From assembly GCA_021323755.1 (NCBI GenBank), contig JAJPKJ010000063.1:1-64000 (forward strand): DNA of 64,000 nucleotides, given 5' to 3'. The translations under genes and the position numbers were made by a program. Below, in pieces: positions 56,958-64,000 of the stretch; within the stretch, counting starts at the first letter, position 1, and every line of letters starts with the position of its first letter. Source of the DNA: Chitinophagales bacterium. Its GTDB lineage: Bacteria > Bacteroidota > Bacteroidia > Chitinophagales > Chitinophagaceae. Below the pieces are notes generated by a model. It was not told where the DNA came from, ran no database searches, and saw only the letters and a list, made by a program, of their open reading frames with translations.

Positions 56958-57461
56958 TTAATTGTTCATCGCAGCATTTTGCCTGCACTCATTGATGATC
57001 GCGTCCACTTTTTCCTTTGTCAAATGTTCGCGATAGGTTTTTCCTAACTGCATCATGGGTGCATAACCGCAAGCACCCAGACATTCAACGGTTTTCAAAG
57101 TAAATAATCCGTCGGGGGTTGTTTCCCCAATATTAATGTTCAATTTCTTTTTGATATAGTCAATGATCTCATCACTGCCGCGCAACATACAGGGACCCGT
57201 TTGACAGACTTCAAACTTATATTTGCCAACCGGTTTCAAATTATACATTGAGTAAAAAGTGGCTACTTCATAAACTTCAATCGGTTCAATCTTTAGCAAT
57301 GAAGCAACATAATCCATTGTCTCGGGACTGAGCCAGTTCCCAAATTCTTCCTGTGCCAAATGGAGAACAGGTAGCAACGCACTTTTTTGTTTGCCTTCGG
57401 GATAGCGTGCTACTATCTCGTTAAATTTTTTTAATTTTTCTGCTGAAAACTGAAGGCTCAT
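56958..57461 (-). CDS. nuoE: NADH-quinone oxidoreductase subunit E
   Basis: 167 residues, thioredoxin-like 2Fe-2S protein: Cys ligands in CQTGPC and CLGAC, and helical start EKLKKFNEIVARYPEGKQKSALLPVLHLAQ. Carries cluster N1a next to NuoF. Confidence 0.97.
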   Translation of the reverse strand: MSLQFSAEKLKKFNEIVARYPEGKQKSALLPVLHLAQEEFGNWLSPETMDYVASLLKIEPIEVYEVATFYSMYNLKPVGKYKFEVCQTGPCMLRGSDEIIDYIKKKLNINIGETTPDGLFTLKTVECLGACGYAPMMQLGKTYREHLTKEKVDAIINECRQNAAMNN

Positions 57462-57492
57462 TATTGTTTATTAATTTTTAATTATTAGTTCT

Positions 57493-58725
57493 TCAGGCAT
57501 CCATTTCTCCTGCAATCAGGTTCAAACTGCTCATAACGATAATCGCATCACTGAGCATACTTCCTTTTGTGAGTTCAGAATATGCCTGGTAATAAATAAA
57601 GCAAGGTCTTCTGAAATGCAGGCGGTACGGCGTTCTTCCGCCATCACTGATCAAATAAAATCCAAGTTCTCCGTTTCCACCCTCAACACTTTGATAAACT
57701 TCCCCGGGAGGGATTTCTGTTTCACCCATCACAATCTTAAAATGCCAGATGAGGGCCTCCATTTTCGTGTATACATCAGGTTTAGTAGGTAAATAATAAT
57801 CGGGAACATCGGCATGGAACACTTCCGCCTCTGCGCCTTTAAATTCCTGCACTTTTTTGTAGGCCTCATTAATGAGCTTTAATGATTGCCACATTTCCTG
57901 GTTGCGAACCAAAAATCTATCGTAGCAATCGCCGGTTTTGCCGATGGGAATTTCAAAATCAAAATCTTCATAACTGCTGTAGGGGGTATGAACACGAACA
58001 TCATAGTCAACACCGGCAGCGCGTAAATTTGGTCCGGTGAATCCATAATTCAGTGCGCGCTCCGCGCTAATAGGACCTGCGCCAATCGTGCGTTCCATAA
58101 AAATGCGGTTGCGGCTGAAAAGATTCTCGAATTCTTTCAGCACATCAGGATATTCTTTTAAAAATTTTTCCAGTTTCTCAAACGCCGCATTTGTGAAATC
58201 GCGCTCGAAACCGCCAATACGCCCAATATTAGTAGTAAGACGGGAACCACATATTTCTTCATATATTTCATAAATTAATTCGCGGTATTGCATCACATAT
58301 AAAAATCCGGTGTATGCGCCGGAGTCAACGCCAACAACAGAATTGCAGATCAGATGATCTGAAATTCTTGACAATTCCATAATAATGATGCGCAGGTAAT
58401 CAACGCGCTTCGGGGTCTTTACACCAAGCAATTTTTCACAAGTGAGATGCCATCCCATATTATTAATGGGAGAAGAGCAATAATTCAATCTGTCGGTAAG
58501 CGTGGTGATCTGATAAAGGGGTCTGCGTTCTGCTAGTTTTTCAAATGCGCGGTGAATGTAGCCTACTGTTTGTTCTGCGCCGACAATTCTTTCACCGTCC
58601 AATTCCAAAATATTTTGAAAGACACCGTGAGTTGCCGGGTGTGTAGGACCCAGGTTAAGCGTTGTAGTTGTCTTCTCAATGCTTCCTTCTGGTAATTTAA
58701 TATGATGACTTATTGTTTCAGACAT
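57493..58725 (-). CDS. nuoD: NADH-quinone oxidoreductase subunit D
   Basis: 410 residues, separate from NuoC. LGPTHPATHGVFQNILELDGE and YIHRAFEKLAERRPLYQ include the His and other residues of the quinone pocket; the RIGGFERDF and GFTGPNLRA motifs follow. Its C-terminus FIYYQAYSELTKG and SLNLIAGEMD matches the family end. Confidence 0.97.
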   Translation of the reverse strand: MSETISHHIKLPEGSIEKTTTTLNLGPTHPATHGVFQNILELDGERIVGAEQTVGYIHRAFEKLAERRPLYQITTLTDRLNYCSSPINNMGWHLTCEKLLGVKTPKRVDYLRIIIMELSRISDHLICNSVVGVDSGAYTGFLYVMQYRELIYEIYEEICGSRLTTNIGRIGGFERDFTNAAFEKLEKFLKEYPDVLKEFENLFSRNRIFMERTIGAGPISAERALNYGFTGPNLRAAGVDYDVRVHTPYSSYEDFDFEIPIGKTGDCYDRFLVRNQEMWQSLKLINEAYKKVQEFKGAEAEVFHADVPDYYLPTKPDVYTKMEALIWHFKIVMGETEIPPGEVYQSVEGGNGELGFYLISDGGRTPYRLHFRRPCFIYYQAYSELTKGSMLSDAIIVMSSLNLIAGEMDA

Positions 58726-58805
58726 TATCTTAATTTCTGAATTTAAAAATTTCCCATTGGCTCAATTGAAAAATTGCGCCATTTTCACCATGGCTATTTT
58801 TTATT
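58726..58805. repeat. Low-complexity linker between nuoC and nuoD
   Basis: 80 bases, with AATTT-, CCCATTGG- and CAATTGAAAAATTG-type words resembling the linker between nuoJ and nuoK (50784-50853). Looks like decayed simple-repeat spacer. Confidence 0.45.
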
Positions 58806-59309
58806 TTATCTCCCGAACATGGCATCGTCTTTATCAACCCTCGTCTGATCTTCTAACGGATATTGTTTTAACATAGGGAAATAATTCATCTCATCTACAT
58901 TTAATATCCTTTTTAAATTTGGATGACCGACGAAATTCACTCCAAAAAAATCAAAGGTTTCCCGTTCCATCCAGTTTGCTGATGAATATAGTTGTGTTGC
59001 CGTATAAATGTCCGGTTTATTAATATCGGTAAATACTTTGAAACGAATGCGGATATTATCTACCAGGTTATGCAAATGATAAACAACAGCTAGCTCCCTG
59101 TCTTTCTTATCCGGGTAATGAACGGCTGTGAGGTCGGTTAAAAATTGAAAACGCAATTGCTCATCGTCAAATAAGAACTGCATTACTTTTAAATTCATTT
59201 CTTTCGGCGCTTCAAAGGTGAGCAATCCGTAAGGTTCATCAAAATTTGAAACCTGGTCGCCGAATTTTTCTATCAGCCTTGTTTTAATTGTTTCGTTGTT
59301 TAATGCCAT
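58806..59309 (-). CDS. nuoC: NADH-quinone oxidoreductase subunit C
   Basis: 167 residues with the 30-kDa-subunit domain: RFQFLTDLTAVHYPDKKDRELAVVYHLHNL and the signature RETFDFFGVNFVGHPNLKRIL. Contacts NuoD and NuoB/I in the peripheral arm. Confidence 0.96.
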   Translation of the reverse strand: MALNNETIKTRLIEKFGDQVSNFDEPYGLLTFEAPKEMNLKVMQFLFDDEQLRFQFLTDLTAVHYPDKKDRELAVVYHLHNLVDNIRIRFKVFTDINKPDIYTATQLYSSANWMERETFDFFGVNFVGHPNLKRILNVDEMNYFPMLKQYPLEDQTRVDKDDAMFGR

Positions 59310-59384
59310 TTAGCTTTTAGCTTTAGCCTTTAACTCTGAGCAAAGGCATTTAAAAACTGACTGCTGAGCGCAATGGGTTAACAG
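59310..59384. repeat. Low-complexity linker between nuoB and nuoC
   Basis: 75 bases, starts TTTAGCTTTTAGC and TTTAGCC; related in composition to the spacer between AlkD and nuoF. Confidence 0.4.
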
Positions 59385-59978
59385 TTATTGTATTCCGTAA
59401 CTTCCCAACAGTTCTTTATATCTATCGCCATTTCTTCTGCGAAGACTTTCCTGCCCGACCAGATCCTGAATTTTCATGAAACCGTCTAAGATCCCTTCTG
59501 GTCTTGGAGGGCAACCGGGAACATAAACATCAACGGGGACAACCTGATCAATCCCCTGCAACACAGAATAGGTATCAAAAATCCCACCGCTACAAGCACA
59601 GGCGCCCACAGCCATAACCCAACGAGGTTCTGCCATTTGCAAGTAGACCTGTTTTACGATTGGTCCCATTTTTTTTGCAATCGTTCCCATCACCATTAAC
59701 AGATCGCACTGGCGAGGAGAAAATCCCAATCTCTCAGCACCAAATCTTCCCAGGTCATAATGAGACCCCATGGTTGCCATAAATTCGATACCGCAACAAG
59801 AGGTGGCAAAAGGCAAGGGCCACATTGAATTTTTTCTTGCCAATCCTACAACATCGCTAAGTTTCGCCGCAAAAAAACCTTCACCACCATATCCTTCTGG
59901 CATTTTATCTACCATGCTGATACTGTCTTTTGTGTCAGCAAGAATGGGATGTATATTAAATCGTACTGGACGAGGCAT
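59385..59978 (-). CDS. nuoB: NADH-quinone oxidoreductase subunit B
   Basis: 197 residues. The N2 4Fe-4S ligands are all there: adjacent Cys pair in PFATSCCGIEFM, Cys in SPRQCDLLMV, Cys in VGACACSGG, and VPGCPPRPE. Passes electrons to quinone. Confidence 0.97.
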   Translation of the reverse strand: MPRPVRFNIHPILADTKDSISMVDKMPEGYGGEGFFAAKLSDVVGLARKNSMWPLPFATSCCGIEFMATMGSHYDLGRFGAERLGFSPRQCDLLMVMGTIAKKMGPIVKQVYLQMAEPRWVMAVGACACSGGIFDTYSVLQGIDQVVPVDVYVPGCPPRPEGILDGFMKIQDLVGQESLRRRNGDRYKELLGSYGIQ

Positions 59979-60088
59979 GATAATTAATTAAAATTTATGA
60001 TTGAGAATTAATAATGATTCTTCTGCTTTAATAACAACTATTCTGTGTTAATGTTACCTGAATTATTCATTATTAATTATTCCATTAA
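59979..60088. repeat. AT-only linker between nuoA and nuoB
   Basis: 110 bases dominated by ATTAAT/ATTATTAAT words (59981-60018 and 60058-60088). The same type fills 51361-51415, 53103-53150 and 57462-57492. Confidence 0.5.
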
Positions 60089-60511
60089 TCAGTCTTCCCA
60101 AGTCAATGCACCTTTCTTGATGATATAGATAAAGCCGGCAAGAAAGAAGGCCACAAATAGCAAGACGGCTGAAAAAGTTTCCCATCCATGACCTGACACA
60201 GCAAATTCTTTGAAATTAACTGCATAAGGATAGAAGAAGATCACTTCTACATCAAACAGCACAAATAAAATGGCGACTAAAAAATATTTTATAGAAATGG
60301 GTTGACGCGCGTTACCCACCGCATCAATTCCGCTTTCGAAATTTTCAAGTTTATCAGCTGTCTTGCGTTTTGGTCCCAGCCAATGCGTAACGCCAAGTAC
60401 CAAGACAACAAAGCCAGCGGCAAATAACAATTGAATGCCTATTGGAAGATAGTTAAATGAACTGTTGCCTGTTGCTGAAGCTGAGGTTGCTTGCAGGAAA
60501 AAAATATTCAT
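60089..60511 (-). CDS. nuoA: NADH-quinone oxidoreductase subunit A
   Basis: 140 residues, three helices. KLENFESGIDAVGNARQPISIKYFLVAILFVLFDVEVIFFYPYAV is the conserved loop and helix, containing the essential acidic residues. First gene of the operon; promoter upstream at 60533-60563. Confidence 0.97.
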   Translation of the reverse strand: MNIFFLQATSASATGNSSFNYLPIGIQLLFAAGFVVLVLGVTHWLGPKRKTADKLENFESGIDAVGNARQPISIKYFLVAILFVLFDVEVIFFYPYAVNFKEFAVSGHGWETFSAVLLFVAFFLAGFIYIIKKGALTWED

Positions 60512-60532
60512 TTATAAAAGATTACTCGTTGG

Positions 60533-60563
60533 CAAAAATAAGACAGCGTGTTCAATTTCCAAT
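60533..60563 (-). promoter_or_regulatory. Promoter of the nuo operon
   Basis: On the minus strand ATTG (60563-60560), 19 bases, TATTTTTG (60540-60533) matches the Bacteroidota -33/-7 pattern (one mismatch in the -33). Transcription should begin near 60526, giving a short leader of about 15 bases before nuoA. Confidence 0.65.
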
Positions 60564-60590
60564 TTATTAAAAAATAAATCGCGGAAAATT

Positions 60591-60629
60591 AAAATCCCCT
60601 GCTTTTTCGTTAAGAAAGCAAGGGATTTT
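60591..60629 (-). terminator. Rho-independent terminator after the TPR gene
   Basis: Stem AAAATCCC-C-TGCTTT / AAAGCA-A-GGGATTTT with one C/A mismatch and a 9-base loop, 20 bases after the TPR stop. Minus-strand T-rich tract follows. It insulates the nuo promoter from the upstream operon. Confidence 0.85.
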
Positions 60630-60648
60630 GTATTAATATTTGAAAATA

Positions 60649-62322
60649 TTATTTCGTGCCTTTTGGTTTTGCAGCTACCCTTTTTGGTGGAGCAGTTAAG
60701 ATTTGCTTAAACTTCGTGGCATCAGCATTTGTAGGATCAATTGCAAGAACGTCTTCGAACATTTCAATTGCCTTTTGCTTGTCTTTCTTTACATCGTTAT
60801 AGTAACCTGCAAGATAAAAGTAGGTGGTAATAATGTTTGGTTTGTATTTGACGGAATCTATTTTTCTGTATGCATCAATAAGTTTTAGCCACGCAGGTTC
60901 CACTATACCGGATTGCATGGTTGTGTCTTCAGCAAGTTTCGTTTTGGAACACCACAAATATCCATAAACTTCGTTGGGGTATTGAGTTTCATAGATACCA
61001 CAAAAAATGCTGTCGGATTTTTTGTAGTTACCAGCCTGGTAATTTGCATAACCCCAATTATACAGATCAGTCTGTGTTGGGCTTTTCTTTGTTGTATAAA
61101 CTAATTCTGCCAGTTGGGCCTGCGCTTGTTTATTGCCTGTGGATTTTGCCAATGCGGTTGCCTCAACGATATATCTGTTCTTATCTTCCGGCAGGCTGTC
61201 TTTTTGAATTGCCATTCCGTAATATTTGAAAGCTTCCAGTTGCGTGATAGAATCGGTAGATTTTCCATCATCTTTAGCTAATAATTCATAATAAGAGCCA
61301 CGGATTCTGCTGGTATCTGTTTCTTTACTAAAATAAGTGAGCATTGATTGCTTTGCGGCTACCGGATCACCTAAGGTATCCTGGGCAAAAGCAAGTAATC
61401 TGTACATTCTGGGAGCAACTTTGTCTCCGTATTGATTTATCAAATTCTGTGCTCTTGTTTTTGCTTCTGCAAATTTTCCAGACGCCCACAGGTAATCGGC
61501 TTTTGAATATTCCATTTCAGGTCCCTGGTCCGTATTGGCAACATATTTATCCAGGTAATCACCGGCTTTGTTTACATCGTGATAATACCAATAGAAATAT
61601 AGCTCATAATATGCGGGCGCATAAGCCGGATCTATGGCAACCGCTTTTTCAAATGCGGGTAAAAAATATTCTTTATTATTCTGGCTTAAGTAGATTTTTC
61701 CAATTTTATATTCTGCCGCCGCCAGAGTTGGCTGCATCTGCAAAGCCTTTGTATAATTTAAAACTGCATTACCGCCGTCAATCAATTTGCGATAAGCATC
61801 CCCCATAATTAAGTAAGTTTCCGGGTCATTAAATTTTTTTATTTGTGTAGCCGTATTTAATTTATCAATGGCATAATTGGGGTCGCCAACTTTTACATCC
61901 ACGTTGGCATTGGCACGGGCAACAGCATTCAGCACATCAATATCCTTTGCCTTGGTGAGGCTGATGGCAGTTTCAAAATGTTGCTTGGCATCATTGTCCT
62001 TACCTTCTAACAATTCAATTTCTCCCATACCGGCTAATATTAACGGAGCTGTTCCATTGGACATCAGGCTTTTCTGATACAGTGCTTTTGCACCTGCGGT
62101 ATCTCTGTTATCTTTTGGAGCAAGTAAGGTTTGTCCTAACCAATAAACAGCATTGAGATCATTCGGGTTTGCCTGCAAAATCTTTTCAAAAGTTTCCTTG
62201 GCACTTTTGTATCGCTCATAATACAAAAACTTCTTTCCCTGCTCAACAGATTGAGCAAATAACATGTTGCTTGTAAATAATAATGCAACCGCTGCACTTA
62301 AACTGAATGGAATTTTCTTCAT
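60649..62322 (-). CDS. Exported TPR-repeat protein
   Basis: 557 residues with a signal peptide (to about NMLFAQS). Repeated TPR helices: YYERYKSAKETFEKILQANPND, DLNAVYWLGQ, AAEYKIGKIYLSQNN, AEAKTRAQNLINQYG, and a final KDKQKAIEMFEDVLAIDPTNADATKF. Together about ten repeats forming a protein-binding surface in the periplasm. Starts 48 bases after the PstS-like gene; ends at a terminator. Ends in a basic tail (PPKRVAAKPKGTK). Confidence 0.9.
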   Translation of the reverse strand: MKKIPFSLSAAVALLFTSNMLFAQSVEQGKKFLYYERYKSAKETFEKILQANPNDLNAVYWLGQTLLAPKDNRDTAGAKALYQKSLMSNGTAPLILAGMGEIELLEGKDNDAKQHFETAISLTKAKDIDVLNAVARANANVDVKVGDPNYAIDKLNTATQIKKFNDPETYLIMGDAYRKLIDGGNAVLNYTKALQMQPTLAAAEYKIGKIYLSQNNKEYFLPAFEKAVAIDPAYAPAYYELYFYWYYHDVNKAGDYLDKYVANTDQGPEMEYSKADYLWASGKFAEAKTRAQNLINQYGDKVAPRMYRLLAFAQDTLGDPVAAKQSMLTYFSKETDTSRIRGSYYELLAKDDGKSTDSITQLEAFKYYGMAIQKDSLPEDKNRYIVEATALAKSTGNKQAQAQLAELVYTTKKSPTQTDLYNWGYANYQAGNYKKSDSIFCGIYETQYPNEVYGYLWCSKTKLAEDTTMQSGIVEPAWLKLIDAYRKIDSVKYKPNIITTYFYLAGYYNDVKKDKQKAIEMFEDVLAIDPTNADATKFKQILTAPPKRVAAKPKGTK

Positions 62323-62370
62323 TGTTGTCTTGTTATTTAGTAGAGTGTGTAAATTTATTATAATAAATGA

Positions 62371-63312
62371 TTAATTAGTGATTTGTGCGTCCCGAATTTC
62401 AAAAGCCATATTTGCAGGTAACAGGTAAGCCCTGCGGAAAATTAATTGACCTCTCTCATACTTCAAAAAATTTACAAAGTTATTTCCTATGCCACTGTAA
62501 TTTTCCTTCAATATAAAATATAAACCGCGTAACATCGGGTATCTTCGGAGGTAAATGTTTGCCTGGTTCGGTAATACATAAGTTTCGCCGAGGCAACTTA
62601 CACATTGAACTGCTGCCACTTTGACTTTTTGCAGAAACTTCAGTTGCTGCGGATCATCTTTATCGCCGATCCAGCTAACCCCGATAAAGCCGACAGCATT
62701 CGGATTAGCAGAGACATAATTAATTACATCCTCGCTGCTTTTCGCCGCCACAACGTTTTTACCAGGTAATTGTCCATGTAGAACAGAATCAATAACATAA
62801 CGAACCGTGCTGGTCGCAGAATTGCCATCCATTACCGCCTGCAAGTTATTTTTTGCCGTTCCATTTAATAATGAGCGGATATCATTCATGGAAAAGATCG
62901 TGTCTTTTGAATCTTTATTAACGATCACTGCAATCGCATCAATGGCCAATTCGTCAAAAGGCGGTTCAAAATTCATCGAATCTTTATAATACTTTTCTTC
63001 CTCTGGAGTTAACCCTCTTGTCACAATAATCATTCTTGTGGTGTCACGCGCCAGATCTCTCAAACATGCAGCTTCGGGCTTATAATAAACATTGATGTGA
63101 GCGTTGGGAAAAGAAGATTCAAAAACTTTTATTTCCGAATCAATGACGGGTTTAAAAGATTCATCCACACTGATAGCAATTGAGCCCAAAGTTGGCGTAT
63201 CCCTGGACGTATTACTATGATCGCTGCCTTTGCATGCAGAAAATAATAGGCTTGCGCAAATAAAGCAGCATCCTGCCAGATTCAAATATGTATGCTTCGG
63301 TAACAATCGCAT
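62371..63312 (-). CDS. PstS-like substrate-binding lipoprotein
   Basis: 313 residues. Signal peptide and lipobox LLFSAC, so lipid-anchored. The body follows phosphate-binding PstS-type fold: GSIAISVDESFKPVIDSEIKVFE, DELAIDAIAVIVNKDSKDTIFSM, then VGFIGVSWIGDKDD. An unusual CVSC pair occurs late (AVQCVSCLGETYV). No PstABC permease is nearby, so it may not feed an ABC importer. Its ATG overlaps by one base the stop of the preceding 2TM gene, meaning coupled translation. Ligand could be phosphate or another oxyanion; unproved. Confidence 0.87.
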   Translation of the reverse strand: MRLLPKHTYLNLAGCCFICASLLFSACKGSDHSNTSRDTPTLGSIAISVDESFKPVIDSEIKVFESSFPNAHINVYYKPEAACLRDLARDTTRMIIVTRGLTPEEEKYYKDSMNFEPPFDELAIDAIAVIVNKDSKDTIFSMNDIRSLLNGTAKNNLQAVMDGNSATSTVRYVIDSVLHGQLPGKNVVAAKSSEDVINYVSANPNAVGFIGVSWIGDKDDPQQLKFLQKVKVAAVQCVSCLGETYVLPNQANIYLRRYPMLRGLYFILKENYSGIGNNFVNFLKYERGQLIFRRAYLLPANMAFEIRDAQITN

Positions 63313-63548
63313 CAGCGAAAATAGTTTTTTTGATAACCTCTGTAAATCCGCCAGCCGCCATAGAGAATAAACAAACTAGCAAATGCATAACGGTACAAAT
63401 TACTCATATCAAAATTGTAACCGAGTTTTGGTGCGAAGGCAAAAAAAACACCGACGCCCAAAATAATTACACCCATTCCGTAATCCATGATGCTGCGCAT
63501 CAGGATATAGCCTTTTGATCTTCTGTCGTCGGGATTTTGATTTTCCAT
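63312..63548 (-). CDS. Small two-helix membrane protein (78 aa)
   Basis: 78 residues from ATG at 63548 (MENQNPDDRRSKGYILMRSIMDYG). An in-frame start further up would cover the spacer and is disfavoured. Two hydrophobic helices: VIILGVGVFFAFAPKLGY and YRYAFASLFILYGGWRIYRG. Its stop overlaps the PstS-like start by one base, so the two are coupled. Function unknown; genes like it are commonly found next to the PstS-like protein in relatives (recollection, not checked here). Confidence 0.75.
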   Translation of the reverse strand: MENQNPDDRRSKGYILMRSIMDYGMGVIILGVGVFFAFAPKLGYNFDMSNLYRYAFASLFILYGGWRIYRGYQKNYFR

Positions 63549-63648
63549 TGTTTCAATTTTTTGAATATGGAACGGGCAATTTACAGAATAACATTGAAAA
63601 AAAATGAACAGTTCAGGATAGGGTATTAATATTTTGTTAGAAATAATG

Positions 63649-63673
63649 AGCACGAATCTTCTCAATTCGTACT
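63649..63673. other. Hairpin between tonB and the 2TM gene
   Basis: Stem of 9 bp (AGCACGAAT / ATTCGTACT, one wobble) and 7-base loop. It has no good T tract on the minus strand; it could be an attenuator, an RNA processing site or chance. Confidence 0.35.
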
Positions 63674-63681
63674 TATTGTTT

Positions 63682-64000
63682 TTAGTTTTCATCCTGCGAC
63701 TGAAATATGACGGGAATGGTGAAATACACCGCAACATTTCTTCCGTTTTGTTTTCCTGGTTTCCATTTCGGCATTTTCTTTAGCACGCGCATCACTTCAT
63801 TATCAAAATCGGCGCCGCCGCTCTGAATGATTTGTATGTTCGAAATATTTCCTTGTTCATCGACTACAAATTTTTCCAGGACGCGGATCTTTTTTCCGGG
63901 ATCGATATCTTCTTTTGGAGCTCTGATGTTTTTTGATAGAAATCTTTTTAATGCTTCCTCACCGCCGGGAAATTCGGGCATATATTCAGGACTTTCAAAA
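63682..64000 (-). CDS. TonB C-terminal domain protein, partial
   Basis: At least 106 residues, open at the right edge; the visible part starts FESPEYMPEFPGGEEALKRF and holds the complete TonB C-terminal domain, ending ...AVYFTIPVIFQSQDEN. The YMPEFPGG motif and the GKKIRVLEKFVVDEQGNISNI strand match the TonB of the cluster at 36 kb. It is the second TonB gene in the window. On the same strand as the PstS-like operon, 133 bases upstream of the 2TM gene, so it probably heads this operon. Confidence 0.88.
   Translation of the reverse strand, partial: FESPEYMPEFPGGEEALKRFLSKNIRAPKEDIDPGKKIRVLEKFVVDEQGNISNIQIIQSGGADFDNEVMRVLKKMPKWKPGKQNGRNVAVYFTIPVIFQSQDEN

Noticed and set aside
1-64000. CRISPR arrays, tRNA/rRNA genes, transposases and classic defence genes
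   Set aside because: Looked for regular repeat spacing, cloverleaf-like ends, IS-type DDE proteins and nuclease/helicase defence genes by eye; none found. A computer scan could still detect weak tRNAs or small RNAs.

Overview
The window looks like a chromosomal segment of a Bacteroidota bacterium, most likely close to the Chitinophagaceae. The signs are moderate-to-low GC, leaders without clear Shine-Dalgarno sequences, promoters of the TTTG / TAnnTTTG type, many short signal-peptide lipoproteins ending in SC or SCK, an ExbB-ExbD-ExbD-TonB cluster, a two-domain outer-membrane/periplasm lifestyle, and a short NuoG. This placement is inferred from the sequence only; there is no rRNA in the window. 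I see no tRNA, rRNA, CRISPR array or intact insertion sequence.

Layout. 1-2.7 kb: end of an outer-membrane beta-barrel protein, an exported protein, a sigma-54-type response regulator and a lone acyl carrier protein. 2.7-3.7 kb: two very small minus-strand genes and a spacer. 3.7-9 kb: secreted GH13 glucosidase, lipoprotein, Nramp-like transporter, an SDR lacking the usual catalytic residues, and a cupin. 9-14.8 kb: complete RND efflux operon (adaptor, pump, outer-membrane factor). 15-34 kb: an accessory, gene-poor zone with a histidine-kinase remnant, many lipoproteins of unknown function, an ArsR-SRPBCC-VOC operon with a well-formed operator/promoter, an MFS transporter without a normal start codon, an S1/P1 nuclease with an extra C-terminal domain, an esterase-sigma factor-membrane protein group, two metallo-beta-lactamase-fold proteins, and several long spacers.

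34-64 kb: denser housekeeping region. It holds mnmE, the ExbB-ExbD-ExbD-TonB operon, a large secreted zinc metalloprotease, an orphan ABC permease, a lipid acyltransferase-desaturase pair, and a full 14-subunit nuo (complex I) operon transcribed nuoA to nuoN on the minus strand. Two foreign-looking cargo genes (a VOC protein and an AlkD-like repair protein) sit between nuoE and nuoF. Upstream lies a TonB / small membrane protein / PstS-like lipoprotein / TPR operon, closed by a terminator before the nuo promoter.

How the parts work together. The TonB complexes energise outer-membrane import with the proton motive force that complex I helps build; the RND pump spends it. The best candidates for something not well described are the TonB-2TM-PstS-TPR operon at the right edge, the cargo genes inside nuo, and the triple operator of the ArsR operon. 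I did not find a clear, wholly new defence or mobile system.
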